DNA of 7,105 nucleotides. It comes from Fidelibacterota bacterium (GTDB lineage: Bacteria > Fidelibacterota > Marinisomatia > Marinisomatales > CAZVFT01). The notes beneath the pieces were generated by a model that saw nothing but the letters and a program-made list of their open reading frames with translations, ran no database searches and had not been told where the DNA came from. Of this stretch, positions 1 through 6,861 are shown one piece after another. How positions within the stretch are numbered: the first letter of the stretch is position 1; each line of letters starts with the position of its first letter. The DNA lies in contig JACNLN010000111.1 in the NCBI GenBank assembly GCA_014381485.1, positions 1-7,105 on the forward strand. The letters run 5' to 3'. Both the position numbers and the translations under genes were made by a program.

Positions 1-57
1 CCGAAAGAATATTTGTTTGAATTTCTTTCAATATCTTTTTCTCACTAATTAGATATT

Positions 58-93
58 AAAAAACCCCGACTACCAATATGAATATGTCAGGGT
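58..93 (-). terminator. Rho-independent terminator after zapA
   Basis: Read on the minus strand, ACCCTGAC (93-86) pairs with GTCGGGGT (70-63) to give an 8-bp stem with one G-U pair and a 15-nt loop. A run of T (62-58) follows directly. It begins 30 nt after the zapA stop codon and is the only clear terminator in the window, so it probably ends the transcript that carries the translation genes and zapA. Confidence 0.8.
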
Positions 94-122
94 GAAATTA
101 ATTCGTTGATGAAAGATGATCA

Positions 123-419
123 CTAAGAGGATATTTCTTCATCTATCAATTTGATCAGTGTCGTTGCCTTGTCCTCAATATGGTCAATGATACCGTCTTT
201 ATCCTTATTCGAATGAAAAAGTTCATCAGTAATGCTCATAGCAGTCAGAATCGCTATTCTCATTCCCGATTGAACCGATGGTAAACTATCTTCAACCTCT
301 CTCATTTTCTTGTCTACATACTCAGCGACACCTGCGATATAGGACGAATCAGCCTTTGCCTTGACGGTGTATTCCTGTCCAAAAATTGATACTCTGACGA
401 GATTTTCTTGATCTTCCAT
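123..419 (-). CDS. zapA: Cell division protein ZapA
   Basis: This 98-residue protein matches the ZapA family in length and pattern. ZapA binds FtsZ in the cytoplasm, cross-links its protofilaments and stabilises the Z ring. Residues 7-16 (VRVSIFGQEY region) form the typical N-terminal beta strand. The stretch SSYIAGVAEYVDKKMREVE (about 25-43) and the helix RIAILTAMSITDEL (about 54-67) are the family signature, and the rest is a charged helix expected to dimerise as a coiled coil. The ATG at 419 is preceded by AAGGG about 9 nt upstream, and the stop is TAG. It is the last gene of the block, 26 nt after the small coiled-coil gene and 30 nt before a terminator, so it is probably co-transcribed with pheST. 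Family assignment is firm; the FtsZ role is inferred from the family. Confidence 0.88.
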   Translation of the reverse strand: MEDQENLVRVSIFGQEYTVKAKADSSYIAGVAEYVDKKMREVEDSLPSVQSGMRIAILTAMSITDELFHSNKDKDGIIDHIEDKATTLIKLIDEEISS

Positions 420-445
420 AATAAATTACCCTTGTTTATTTTAGA

Positions 446-631
446 TTAAAAGTCCCCCAGCAGATCCAAAAGGCTATGGATCTTCTCTTCAATTAATTGC
501 TTACTCTGTTCCGAAAGTCCAGAGGATTCACCTTCACCAGATGAAGCATGAATCCTGAGGGTTCGAACAGTTTCTTTGAGTTCTTTTATCCGTTCTTCAA
601 GCTGTTGAAAATTAGGTAATATAGTTTCCAT
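446..631 (-). CDS. Small coiled-coil protein, possibly ZapB-like
   Basis: This 61-residue protein is not confidently assigned to a family. Residues 8-25 form a clear heptad pattern with hydrophobic residues at F8, L11, I15, L18, V22 and L25, which predicts a short coiled coil. A polar Gly/Ser-rich linker follows (about 30-41), then a second amphipathic helix (I47, I51, L54, L58) ending in LLGDF. There is no signal peptide or membrane segment. The ATG lies one base after the pheT stop codon (TAG-A-ATG) with only a weak purine stretch upstream, which suggests translation coupled to pheT. The gene sits directly before zapA. Small coiled-coil proteins beside ZapA are candidates for ZapB-like partners that contact ZapA at the division site, but here that rests on position and coiled-coil character only. 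That it is a real gene is likely; its function is unproven. Confidence 0.7.
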   Translation of the reverse strand: METILPNFQQLEERIKELKETVRTLRIHASSGEGESSGLSEQSKQLIEEKIHSLLDLLGDF

Positions 632-632
632 T

Positions 633-2669
633 CTATCTTAATTTAGCACTTAATATTTTAGAAGTCTCCAAAATTATTTTATTTATGATTTCGTCTACTT
701 CTTCATCCTTAAGAGTTCTTTCTTTACGTTGAAAAAAGAAGTTGAAGGTAAGACTTTTTTTACCCTCTCCAATCGAACCCCCTTCAAATACATCAAACAA
801 AGATACCAAATCGAGTAAATCACCTGAAACTCCCTTAAAAATAGTCATAAAATCCTTCACGAGAACAGATGAATTCACGACAAATGATAGATCTCTCGTA
901 ATGCCAGGATACATTGAAACGGGTTGATACGATTTTTTTGTTTTAATGATCTTTTTTATCAAGGGAACATTAAGAGAAAAGGCAAAAATCAGTTCGTCAA
1001 TATCATAAGATTGAACAACCGATTGTTGAAGCATACCAAATTCAACCACCACCTTGCTATCAGAAGTGGCCAAACTCTGTCCTAACTCAAATAGGGAATC
1101 AGAATTTGATAAATATTTGTATTCCTCAAGTTTCAACTGTCTCGCCAGCGACTCCATATATCCTTTTAGCATAAAAAAGTCCGCTTCACTTTTCTTGTGT
1201 CGCCACTGTTTAGGATATTGTTCCCCATAAATGATGCCTGCAAATTCTTCTCTTTCATCAATACCGTGTGGTTGAGATAGATCAGTGATAAAAGTATTTC
1301 CAAATTCAAATAATCGTAAACTTTTCGCACCACGATTCAAATTGAAAGAAACTGCTGATAGGAGTCCTGGAAATAAGGATGACCGCATTGTGGACATTTC
1401 CATACTTTGCGGATTCTGGACCCTCACAGGAAGTCCATCAGCAAATTGAGAGGCTCTGTTTTCCCTGATGAGACTGTTTGAAAATATCTCTTGAAATCCA
1501 ATACCAGCAAAAATTTGTTTTAACCGATCAATATAGTATTTTGGATCTTGTTGAACTTGGCTTAAAAGTCCCTGGTAACTTGTTTCTGGCTGAATTTGAT
1601 CGTATCCATAGATTCTCGCAAGTTCTTCGATCAGGTCAATTTCACGTTCAAGATCGGGGCGATATGTGGGAGGAACACAACAATAAAGATCGCTTTTCTT
1701 ATGAGTAATTGTTATACCCAAATTATTGAATGTTTTTTCAAGGAAATCCGGTGAAAAATTTACCCCAGCGATGGACGCTGCTCTTGAAGGACGAAAATCA
1801 ATAGATTCCCGTTTCAGCGGCTTGGGATACACATCCGCAATTCCTGAGCAAATATCTCCGTCGGCGTATTTTGAGAGGAGTTCCGCAATCCGGTTGATGC
1901 CATGGATAGCACCTTCAGGATCAGCACCTCTCTCAAATCGTTTTGACGATTCTGTTGATAATCCCACAGCCTTTGAACCACGTCGGATGGTTATGGGATC
2001 AAAATAAGCTCCTTCAATCAGCACATCCTTTGTTGAGTCCATAATTTCGGAATTTTTCCCTCCCATAATTCCTGCCAGCGCTACCCCCCTTTCAGTATCG
2101 CAAATCAGCAGGTGCCTTTTATTTAACTTCCTCTCAATTTCATCAAGAGTGGTAAATGATTCACCATCTGCAGCTGCTCGAACAATAATTTTCTGACCTT
2201 TAATTTCCTCGAGGTCAAACGTGTGCAATGGATGCCCCCATTCCATCATCACATAATTGGAGATATCAACAATGTTATTGATACTTCGAATTCCTATACT
2301 CTCCAGACGTTCTGCCATCCATTTGGGTGATGGCTTAAACTTGATATTCTTTACGATCCTGCATGCGTACCGAGGACATTTTACCGGATCTAAAATTTCT
2401 ACAGAGACATAATTCCGAACGGGATTGTCAACTTCTGTTAAATCTGATATCGGAATCTTTAGAGGTAACCCAGTAATAACAGAAATTTCTCTTGCCACCC
2501 CGATGTGCGACATACAATCAGGTCTGTTCGGGGTAAGGTCAATCTCAATTGTCTTACCATCTTCCCTAACCTCTGATTCCAATCCAATATTTGTCAATAT
2601 ATCAGCCAGATCCTCTGGGGTGAGATCGAATTCAACATAATCTTTTAACCAATCAATATTAACGATCAT
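633..2669 (-). CDS. pheT: Phenylalanyl-tRNA synthetase beta subunit lacking the B2 tRNA-binding domain
   Basis: This is the beta subunit of the cytoplasmic alpha2-beta2 PheRS, which attaches Phe to tRNA-Phe; beta carries the editing site that removes Tyr. The first half of B1 (1-33, with IDWLKDYVEF) runs almost directly into its second half (about 40-70, with IEIDLTPNRPDCMSHIGVAR). The EMAP/OB-fold B2 domain normally inserted here is absent, giving 678 residues instead of about 800. The B3/B4 editing domain is intact: GHPLH with H149, GIMGG at 200-204, E219 in LIEGAYFDP, and RFERGADP at 244-251. The B5 domain lies at about 287-358 (YRPDLEREIDLIEELARIYGYD), followed by the catalytic-like domain. 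The C-terminal anticodon-binding FDX-ACB domain is at about 584-677 (YPGITRDLSFVV). The start ATG overlaps the pheS stop (TGATG), with AAGG 8 nt upstream. No frameshift is visible. Confidence 0.95.
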   Translation of the reverse strand: MIVNIDWLKDYVEFDLTPEDLADILTNIGLESEVREDGKTIEIDLTPNRPDCMSHIGVAREISVITGLPLKIPISDLTEVDNPVRNYVSVEILDPVKCPRYACRIVKNIKFKPSPKWMAERLESIGIRSINNIVDISNYVMMEWGHPLHTFDLEEIKGQKIIVRAAADGESFTTLDEIERKLNKRHLLICDTERGVALAGIMGGKNSEIMDSTKDVLIEGAYFDPITIRRGSKAVGLSTESSKRFERGADPEGAIHGINRIAELLSKYADGDICSGIADVYPKPLKRESIDFRPSRAASIAGVNFSPDFLEKTFNNLGITITHKKSDLYCCVPPTYRPDLEREIDLIEELARIYGYDQIQPETSYQGLLSQVQQDPKYYIDRLKQIFAGIGFQEIFSNSLIRENRASQFADGLPVRVQNPQSMEMSTMRSSLFPGLLSAVSFNLNRGAKSLRLFEFGNTFITDLSQPHGIDEREEFAGIIYGEQYPKQWRHKKSEADFFMLKGYMESLARQLKLEEYKYLSNSDSLFELGQSLATSDSKVVVEFGMLQQSVVQSYDIDELIFAFSLNVPLIKKIIKTKKSYQPVSMYPGITRDLSFVVNSSVLVKDFMTIFKGVSGDLLDLVSLFDVFEGGSIGEGKKSLTFNFFFQRKERTLKDEEVDEIINKIILETSKILSAKLR

Positions 2670-3691
2670 CAGAACTGCCTTAAAAAGCGGATATCACCGT
2701 TGTACAGAAGTCTGATATCCTCAATTTTGTATTTGAGCATTGTTAATCGGTCAACACCCATTCCAAATGCATATCCCGTCCACACTTCTGGGTCATAACC
2801 AACCATTTCAAAAACTGCCGGATCTACCATACCACATCCCAATATTTCTAACCATCCACTATTTCCACAAGTAGAACATCCCTTTCCTCCACAGAATAGA
2901 CAGGACATATCCACTTCAGCACTAGGTTCGGTGAATGGGAAAAAACTGGGCCGAAATCTCGCCTTTTCTTCTTTCCCGAAGAACTGTGTAACAAAGTATT
3001 CAAGAACTCCCTTTAACTCGGCAAATGATACATTCCTATCAACGTAAAGTCCCTCAATCTGATGGAACAAATTATAACTCTTTCGACTGATAGCTTCATT
3101 CCGGTATACTCTGCCGGGAACGATATATCTGAGAGGTGGTTTTTGCTGTTCCATAAGATAAACCTGTGTATTGGATGTATGAGTCCGCAAGACGATATCA
3201 TCGCTGATGTAATATGTATCCTGCATATCCCTGGCGGGGTGATGTCTGGGAATATTCAACGCTTCAAAATTGTGATAGTCATCGTCAATTTCAGGTCCAT
3301 AGGCAATGGAAAAACCAATACTGGCAAAAATTCTTTTAATCTCCTGTGTAGTTTGTTCCACCGGATGAATACTTCCTACAGGAAAATAATCACCGGGGAG
3401 ATACGGGTCTGATATGGTTGGTACCTCTTCCCCAGTCAGTGTAGAAATCCGCGTCTTCAGTTCGAGGTATTTATCATTTACTTCCTGTTTGAGTTGATTA
3501 ATAAGTTGACCGAATACAGGACGGTCTTTAGAAGAAACTTCGTTTATTTTCGAAATAAGATGGGTGATTTTCCCCCTTCTACCGAGAAATTCGACTCGAA
3601 GCTCCTCAAGAGACGAATCAGTTAGTTTCAGAGAGTTAATTCTCGCCTGAAAATCCTGTCGAATCTTATCTACTTTATCCTGATAAGACAT
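2669..3691 (-). CDS. pheS: Phenylalanyl-tRNA synthetase alpha subunit
   Basis: This 340-residue protein is the catalytic alpha subunit of PheRS, a class II synthetase that activates Phe with ATP and charges tRNA-Phe together with PheT. Residues 1-85 form the N-terminal coiled-coil arm. The catalytic core follows: the HPVEQTTQEIKRIF helix (about 109-122), motif 2 (LRTHTSNTQVYLM to GRVYRNE, about 168-199), the substrate-pocket FHQIEGLYVD (209-218), RPSFFPFTEPSAEVD (247-261) and motif 3 (GMGVDRLTMLKY, 310-321). A308 in GYAFGMG corresponds to the pocket Ala that sets specificity for unmodified Phe. Four cysteines (264, 267, 272, 275) form a CxxC...CxxC knuckle before WLEILGCGMV; this also occurs in other bacterial PheS proteins and may bind zinc. 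The ATG at 3691 is the only plausible in-frame ATG, but its Shine-Dalgarno site is weak. It overlaps pheT by one base. Confidence 0.97.
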   Translation of the reverse strand: MSYQDKVDKIRQDFQARINSLKLTDSSLEELRVEFLGRRGKITHLISKINEVSSKDRPVFGQLINQLKQEVNDKYLELKTRISTLTGEEVPTISDPYLPGDYFPVGSIHPVEQTTQEIKRIFASIGFSIAYGPEIDDDYHNFEALNIPRHHPARDMQDTYYISDDIVLRTHTSNTQVYLMEQQKPPLRYIVPGRVYRNEAISRKSYNLFHQIEGLYVDRNVSFAELKGVLEYFVTQFFGKEEKARFRPSFFPFTEPSAEVDMSCLFCGGKGCSTCGNSGWLEILGCGMVDPAVFEMVGYDPEVWTGYAFGMGVDRLTMLKYKIEDIRLLYNGDIRFLRQF

Positions 3692-3723
3692 GAGTAATTG
3701 TCTTAAATGCTGGAAGAAATTTC

Positions 3724-3766
3724 GTGCATCATTAGATATAATGAGACATGCACCAGTGTCATCATT
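3724..3766 (-). promoter_or_regulatory. Two mutually exclusive hairpins between rplT and pheS
   Basis: In the transcript the first possible hairpin pairs AATGA-T-GACA (3766-3757) with TGTCTCATT (3748-3740), nine pairs with a single bulged T and an 8-nt loop. The second pairs GTGCAT (3753-3748) with ATGCAC (3729-3724), and CATTA (3743-3739) with TAATG (3734-3730), with a 4-nt bulge and a TATC tetraloop. Bases 3740-3748 are needed by both, so the two cannot form together. The first arm starts 5 nt after the rplT stop, so ribosomes finishing rplT would favour the second hairpin. No U-run follows, so neither is a typical terminator. The pairing is visible in the sequence; a regulatory role for pheST or L20 control is inference. 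Confidence 0.4.
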
Positions 3767-3771
3767 GAAAA

Positions 3772-4119
3772 CTACTTCTTAACCTTTTTCACTATAGTAG
3801 AAAACACTTCGGGATCATTCACAGCTAACTCAGAAAGAATTTTCCGATCAATTTCAATATTATTCTGTTTCAACATCGAGATAAACTGTGAATAGTTTAG
3901 ACCGTATTGTCTGACTGCAGCATTAATCCTCGAAATCCATAATGTACGGAAATTCCTTTTACGTTGGCGGCGATCACGATAGCTATACAGTTGAGCTTTT
4001 TCAACAGCATCTTTGGCAATTTTGTACGATCGATGACGAGCTCCATAATATCCTTTTGCCTGCTTTAAGATCTTCTTATGACGCTTTTTCCTCGGAATTG
4101 CGCTTGTTACCCGTGTCAT
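3772..4119 (-). CDS. rplT: 50S ribosomal protein L20
   Basis: This 115-residue basic protein has the usual length and full signature of bacterial L20 (bL20), an early-assembly protein of the large subunit that binds 23S rRNA. The N-terminal extension TRVTSAIPRKKRHKKILKQAKGYYGARHRSYKIAKDAV (2-39) and the segment RDRRQRKRNFRTLWISRINAAVRQYGLNYSQF (about 48-79) are diagnostic. A strong AGGAGG lies 9 nt before the ATG and overlaps the rpmI stop codon. In E. coli and Bacillus, L20 represses translation of the rpmI-rplT part of this operon. No matching leader structure was recognised in the short infC-rpmI gap here, so such control cannot be claimed from this sequence. Confidence 0.98.
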   Translation of the reverse strand: MTRVTSAIPRKKRHKKILKQAKGYYGARHRSYKIAKDAVEKAQLYSYRDRRQRKRNFRTLWISRINAAVRQYGLNYSQFISMLKQNNIEIDRKILSELAVNDPEVFSTIVKKVKK

Positions 4120-4132
4120 TGTTTCAATCCTC

Positions 4133-4327
4133 CTACGCTCCTATCATTTTCTTTACACGTTTTTTATCTGCAGAACTTACCAGATTTTTCTGCCTGAGCT
4201 TTCTCTTCCTGGTCTTTCTTTTTTTCATCAAAAGATGACCCTTATTTGCTCTATTCTTTTTTACCTTCCCTCGCTTTGTGAGAGAAAACCTTTTCGCTGA
4301 TCCACGTCTCGTTTTCATTTTTGGCAT
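4133..4327 (-). CDS. rpmI: 50S ribosomal protein L35
   Basis: This very basic 64-residue protein is bL35, a late-assembling protein of the large ribosomal subunit. The start MPKMKTRRGSAKRFSLTKRGKVKKNRANKGHL is the classical L35 pattern, followed by the KKRKTRKRKLRQKNLVSSAD segment and a basic C-terminus. Length agrees with the family (about 64-66). GGGAG lies about 10 nt before the ATG. The gene is 16 nt after infC and 13 nt before rplT, the standard infC-rpmI-rplT arrangement, so the three are almost certainly translated from one message. Confidence 0.97.
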   Translation of the reverse strand: MPKMKTRRGSAKRFSLTKRGKVKKNRANKGHLLMKKRKTRKRKLRQKNLVSSADKKRVKKMIGA

Positions 4328-4343
4328 AATGTTTAATCTCCCA

Positions 4344-4856
4344 TTATTTTGGAGTCATCAAGACTGAGAATCGCCTTCCCTCTAAACCAGTTCTTTTTTC
4401 AACCACAGCCATTTCTACCAATTCTTCCTCAATTCTTTTGGCTAACTCAGTTCCCAAATCCAAACGGGTAAGTTCCCTTCCCCTGAACATCAGGGTAATT
4501 TTTACCTTACACCCATTATTTAAAAATTTCTTCGCCTGTTTAATCTTAACATCAAAATCATTATCACTTATCTGAGGCCGAAATCTAACCTCTTTTATCT
4601 TCACGACATGCTGTTTTTTCTTACTTTCTTGTTGCTTTTTCTTTCTATCGTATTTTAGTTTACCATAGTCCATTATTCGACATACAGGGGGTGTGGCATT
4701 CCGTGCCACTTCCACAAGATCCAATCCTGCGTTTTCAGCCTCCACAAGTGCCTCCTCAAAACTAATAATACCAACCTGTTCTCCACTTTCATTGATTAAC
4801 CTAACTTCTTTTGCTTTAATTCTCCTGTTAACTCTTATTTTCTCTACTTTTACGAT
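4344..4856 (-). CDS. infC: Translation initiation factor IF-3, AUC start
   Basis: IF3 binds the 30S subunit, keeps it apart from 50S and checks the start codon and initiator tRNA. The coding frame extends beyond the first GTG (4745), which would begin inside the N-terminal domain. The 37 upstream codons encode IRVNRRIKAKEVRLINESGEQVGIISFEEAL, which is clearly the IF3 N-domain. The only sensible start is an ATC codon at 4856-4854: AGGAGG lies 8 nt upstream, and an in-frame TGA lies two codons before it. This gives 170 residues, close to the family's 170-180. Other landmarks are AGLDLVEVARNATPPVCRIMDYGKLKYD (about 44-71), the lysine-rich linker (about 72-86) and the C-domain VKIKEVRFRPQISDNDFDVKIKQAKKFL. 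Rare non-AUG starts (AUU, AUC, AUA) are known for infC and allow IF3 to limit its own synthesis. Confidence 0.96.
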   Translation of the reverse strand: MVKVEKIRVNRRIKAKEVRLINESGEQVGIISFEEALVEAENAGLDLVEVARNATPPVCRIMDYGKLKYDRKKKQQESKKKQHVVKIKEVRFRPQISDNDFDVKIKQAKKFLNNGCKVKITLMFRGRELTRLDLGTELAKRIEEELVEMAVVEKRTGLEGRRFSVLMTPK

Positions 4857-4870
4857 GTTTCAAACCTCCT
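4854..4870 (-). promoter_or_regulatory. Shine-Dalgarno site and AUC start codon of infC
   Basis: AGGAGG (4870-4865) is a near-perfect Shine-Dalgarno site, followed by TTTGAAAC and ATC (4856-4854). The in-frame codons just before ATC are TGA and AAC, so no start can lie further upstream. The strong ribosome binding site with a poor start codon is the usual set-up for IF3 autoregulation. Confidence 0.85.
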
Positions 4871-4899
4871 TTTCTTGATTTAAATTGAAGAAAAATAAA

Positions 4900-4905
4900 A
4901 TTATA
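4900..4905 (-). promoter_or_regulatory. Possible -10 element of an infC promoter
   Basis: A perfect TATAAT occurs in the thrS-infC gap, 44 nt upstream of the infC start. No good -35 box is present at 16-18 nt spacing, and the surrounding sequence is very AT-rich, so this may be chance. In E. coli, infC has extra promoters around the end of thrS. Confidence 0.2.
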
Positions 4906-4923
4906 AACAAATTCATAGAATGT

Positions 4924-6861
4924 TTACCTTTTTTCTTCAATTTCTCTGGATAGATCCTCAATGACTTCTGCAAGAGAGCTTTTTCCAAGGTCTCCTACAA
5001 ATCTCCGTCTGACAGAGACTTTTTCTTCTTGAACTTCCTTCTCTCCTACGATGAGCATGACATTGATCTTCTTTAACTCTGCCTTCCGAATCTTCGCACT
5101 AATTTTATCCGATCGATCATCCAGGGTAACCCGAAATCCTGCGTCTAACATTCTTCGATACACTTGGCGGGCATATTCAATTGATTTTTCTGAGATTGGA
5201 AGCACAATTCCCTGAATAGGAGCCAACCACAGCGGAAAATCTCCACCATAATGTTCAATCAAAAATCCGATGAATCGTTCGTGAGTACTCAGGGGTGCTC
5301 GATGGATACAAAGAGGGGCGGCTTCATTTCCCTTTTCATCAATGTAAGTAAGACCAAACCTCCCCGGAATTGCAAAATCAACCTGATTCGTCGCCAGTGT
5401 AAATTCTTTTCCAATAGCACTCCATACTTGAACATCAATTTTTGGACCATAAAAGGCTGCCTCATCTGGCTTCTCTACATAATTGATTCCCCACTCATCA
5501 AGTGCCTTACGAGCATCCTGTTCAGTCTTTATCCACAGATCTGGCTCATTGACGTACTTACCTCCCAAACCGGCAGGATCATGAAGACTGTATCTCATCT
5601 GGTACTTTTCTATTCCAAAAATATCAAAGTAGTAAAGATACATTTTGCATACAGCAAGAAATTCCTCTTTGAATTGCCCCGGGGTGCAATAAATATGTGC
5701 ATCATTCATCTGCATACTGCGAACTCGCATCAACCCAAATAACTGTCCAGATTTCTCGTAACGATAGCAGCTGCCGTATTCAGCAAGTCTGAGAGGAAGA
5801 TCACGATAGCTCCTTGGTGATGAAGCGTAAATCTTATGGTGATGAGGACAGTTCATTGGTTTGATGTAATAATCAATACCATCCACATCCATAGCAGGAT
5901 ACATACTCTCTTTGTAATGTTTTAAATGTCCCGATTTTTCGTATAGAATTCCTTTGGAAAGATGAGGAGTTCTTACCCGTAGATAACCTGCCCTATCTTC
6001 GGTTTCTTTGGCAAGTTTTTCCAATTCCTCGATGATGACTCCACCTTTTGGCAACCAGAGGGGCAGTCCAGGACCCACCTCATCATCAAACATAAAGATT
6101 TCTAACTCTTTCCCTAACTTTCGGTGATCCCGTTTTTTCGCTTCTTCCAAAAAGGTAAGATATTCATTTAACGCTTTTTTTGAACTGAATGCCGTTCCGT
6201 AAATGCGTTGTAACATTTTATTCCGCTCATCCCCTCGCCAATAGGCCCCTGAAGAGTTAAGAAGCTTAAAATATTTTATTTTCGAAGTACTGGAAACGTG
6301 AGGACCGCGGCAGAGATCAATAAAATCTCCCTGTTCGTATGCTGTAATAAGCTCATCCGGTTCTATCTCCTCAATAATTTCAATCTTATAAACTTCCTTT
6401 AACTTCGAGAAAATATCAATGGCTTCCACCTTCGTCAAAATACGTTGTTTGACAGATAAATCCGCTTTCGAAAGCTCCCTCATTTTATCTTCAATCTTTT
6501 TAAGATCATCATCGGTGAAAGGTTTATCCACATCAAAATCATAGTAAAAACGCTTCTCTATAGCAGGACCTATCGCCACTTTGGCTTCTGAAAAAAGTTC
6601 CTTAACCGCTTGAGCCATAAGATGTGCGGTACTGTGAAGCAGCACTTCGTGTCCTTCTTCACTATCGCCGGTATAAAGAATAAGTTCTGCATCGGATTGG
6701 ATGAGGTTTGTGAGATCTGTTAACTCGCCATTCACACGTGCAACGACCACATCTTTTGCCAATCTTGGTCCAATACTTTCAGCAATTTCTAACGGGGTAA
6801 CTCCCGAAGGATATTTCTGTTTAGAATTATCAGGAAATGTTACGGTAATCTCATCCATCAT
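4924..6861 (-). CDS. thrS: Threonyl-tRNA synthetase
   Basis: This full-length 645-residue class II synthetase charges tRNA-Thr with Thr in the cytoplasm. The N-terminal TGS domain covers about 3-65 (ITVTFPDNSKQKYPSGVTPLEIAESIG). The editing domain that clears Ser-tRNA-Thr has its four key residues: H76 and H80 (HSTAH), C184 and H188 (CRGPH). The catalytic core keeps the zinc ligands C338 (KPMNCPHH), H389 (NDAHIYC) and H520 (CIHRAPLSTHERF). Motif 2 is around 363-380 (GSCYRYEKSG), and motif 3 follows H520. The C-terminal anticodon-binding domain is at about 545-640 (APIQGIVLPISEKS to VMLIVGEKEV). Two ATGs stand in tandem (6861, 6858), an in-frame TAG lies upstream, and no convincing Shine-Dalgarno sequence precedes them, unlike infC, rpmI and rplT. 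E. coli ThrRS represses its own mRNA by tRNA mimicry; short repeats upstream here might relate to control, but this is unproven. Confidence 0.98.
   Translation of the reverse strand: MMDEITVTFPDNSKQKYPSGVTPLEIAESIGPRLAKDVVVARVNGELTDLTNLIQSDAELILYTGDSEEGHEVLLHSTAHLMAQAVKELFSEAKVAIGPAIEKRFYYDFDVDKPFTDDDLKKIEDKMRELSKADLSVKQRILTKVEAIDIFSKLKEVYKIEIIEEIEPDELITAYEQGDFIDLCRGPHVSSTSKIKYFKLLNSSGAYWRGDERNKMLQRIYGTAFSSKKALNEYLTFLEEAKKRDHRKLGKELEIFMFDDEVGPGLPLWLPKGGVIIEELEKLAKETEDRAGYLRVRTPHLSKGILYEKSGHLKHYKESMYPAMDVDGIDYYIKPMNCPHHHKIYASSPRSYRDLPLRLAEYGSCYRYEKSGQLFGLMRVRSMQMNDAHIYCTPGQFKEEFLAVCKMYLYYFDIFGIEKYQMRYSLHDPAGLGGKYVNEPDLWIKTEQDARKALDEWGINYVEKPDEAAFYGPKIDVQVWSAIGKEFTLATNQVDFAIPGRFGLTYIDEKGNEAAPLCIHRAPLSTHERFIGFLIEHYGGDFPLWLAPIQGIVLPISEKSIEYARQVYRRMLDAGFRVTLDDRSDKISAKIRKAELKKINVMLIVGEKEVQEEKVSVRRRFVGDLGKSSLAEVIEDLSREIEEKR

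Noticed and set aside
2880..2902. Cysteine cluster in PheS as a novel zinc-binding insertion
   Set aside because: The same CxxC...CxxC knuckle before the WLEILG segment occurs in ordinary bacterial PheS proteins such as that of Bacillus, so it is not unusual.
3062..3412. Plus-strand open frame of 116 codons
   Set aside because: It is antisense to the conserved core of pheS and shows no recognisable protein features; it is a shadow frame.
3692..3771. T-box or Phe-rich leader peptide controlling pheST
   Set aside because: No T-box core sequence or terminator with a U-run is present, and the short frame in this gap contains no Phe codons.
4344..4745. infC beginning at GTG 4745
   Set aside because: It would delete most of the conserved IF3 N-domain, whose codons continue in frame up to the ATC at 4856 beside a strong ribosome site.
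5251..5742. Plus-strand open frame of 163 codons
   Set aside because: It lies wholly inside thrS on the opposite strand, has no family resemblance, and the thrS frame is fully conserved.
5837..5857. CPHH in place of E. coli CPGH near the ThrRS zinc ligand
   Set aside because: The zinc ligands themselves are all present, and I recall this variant from other bacterial ThrRS proteins, so it does not suggest loss of function.
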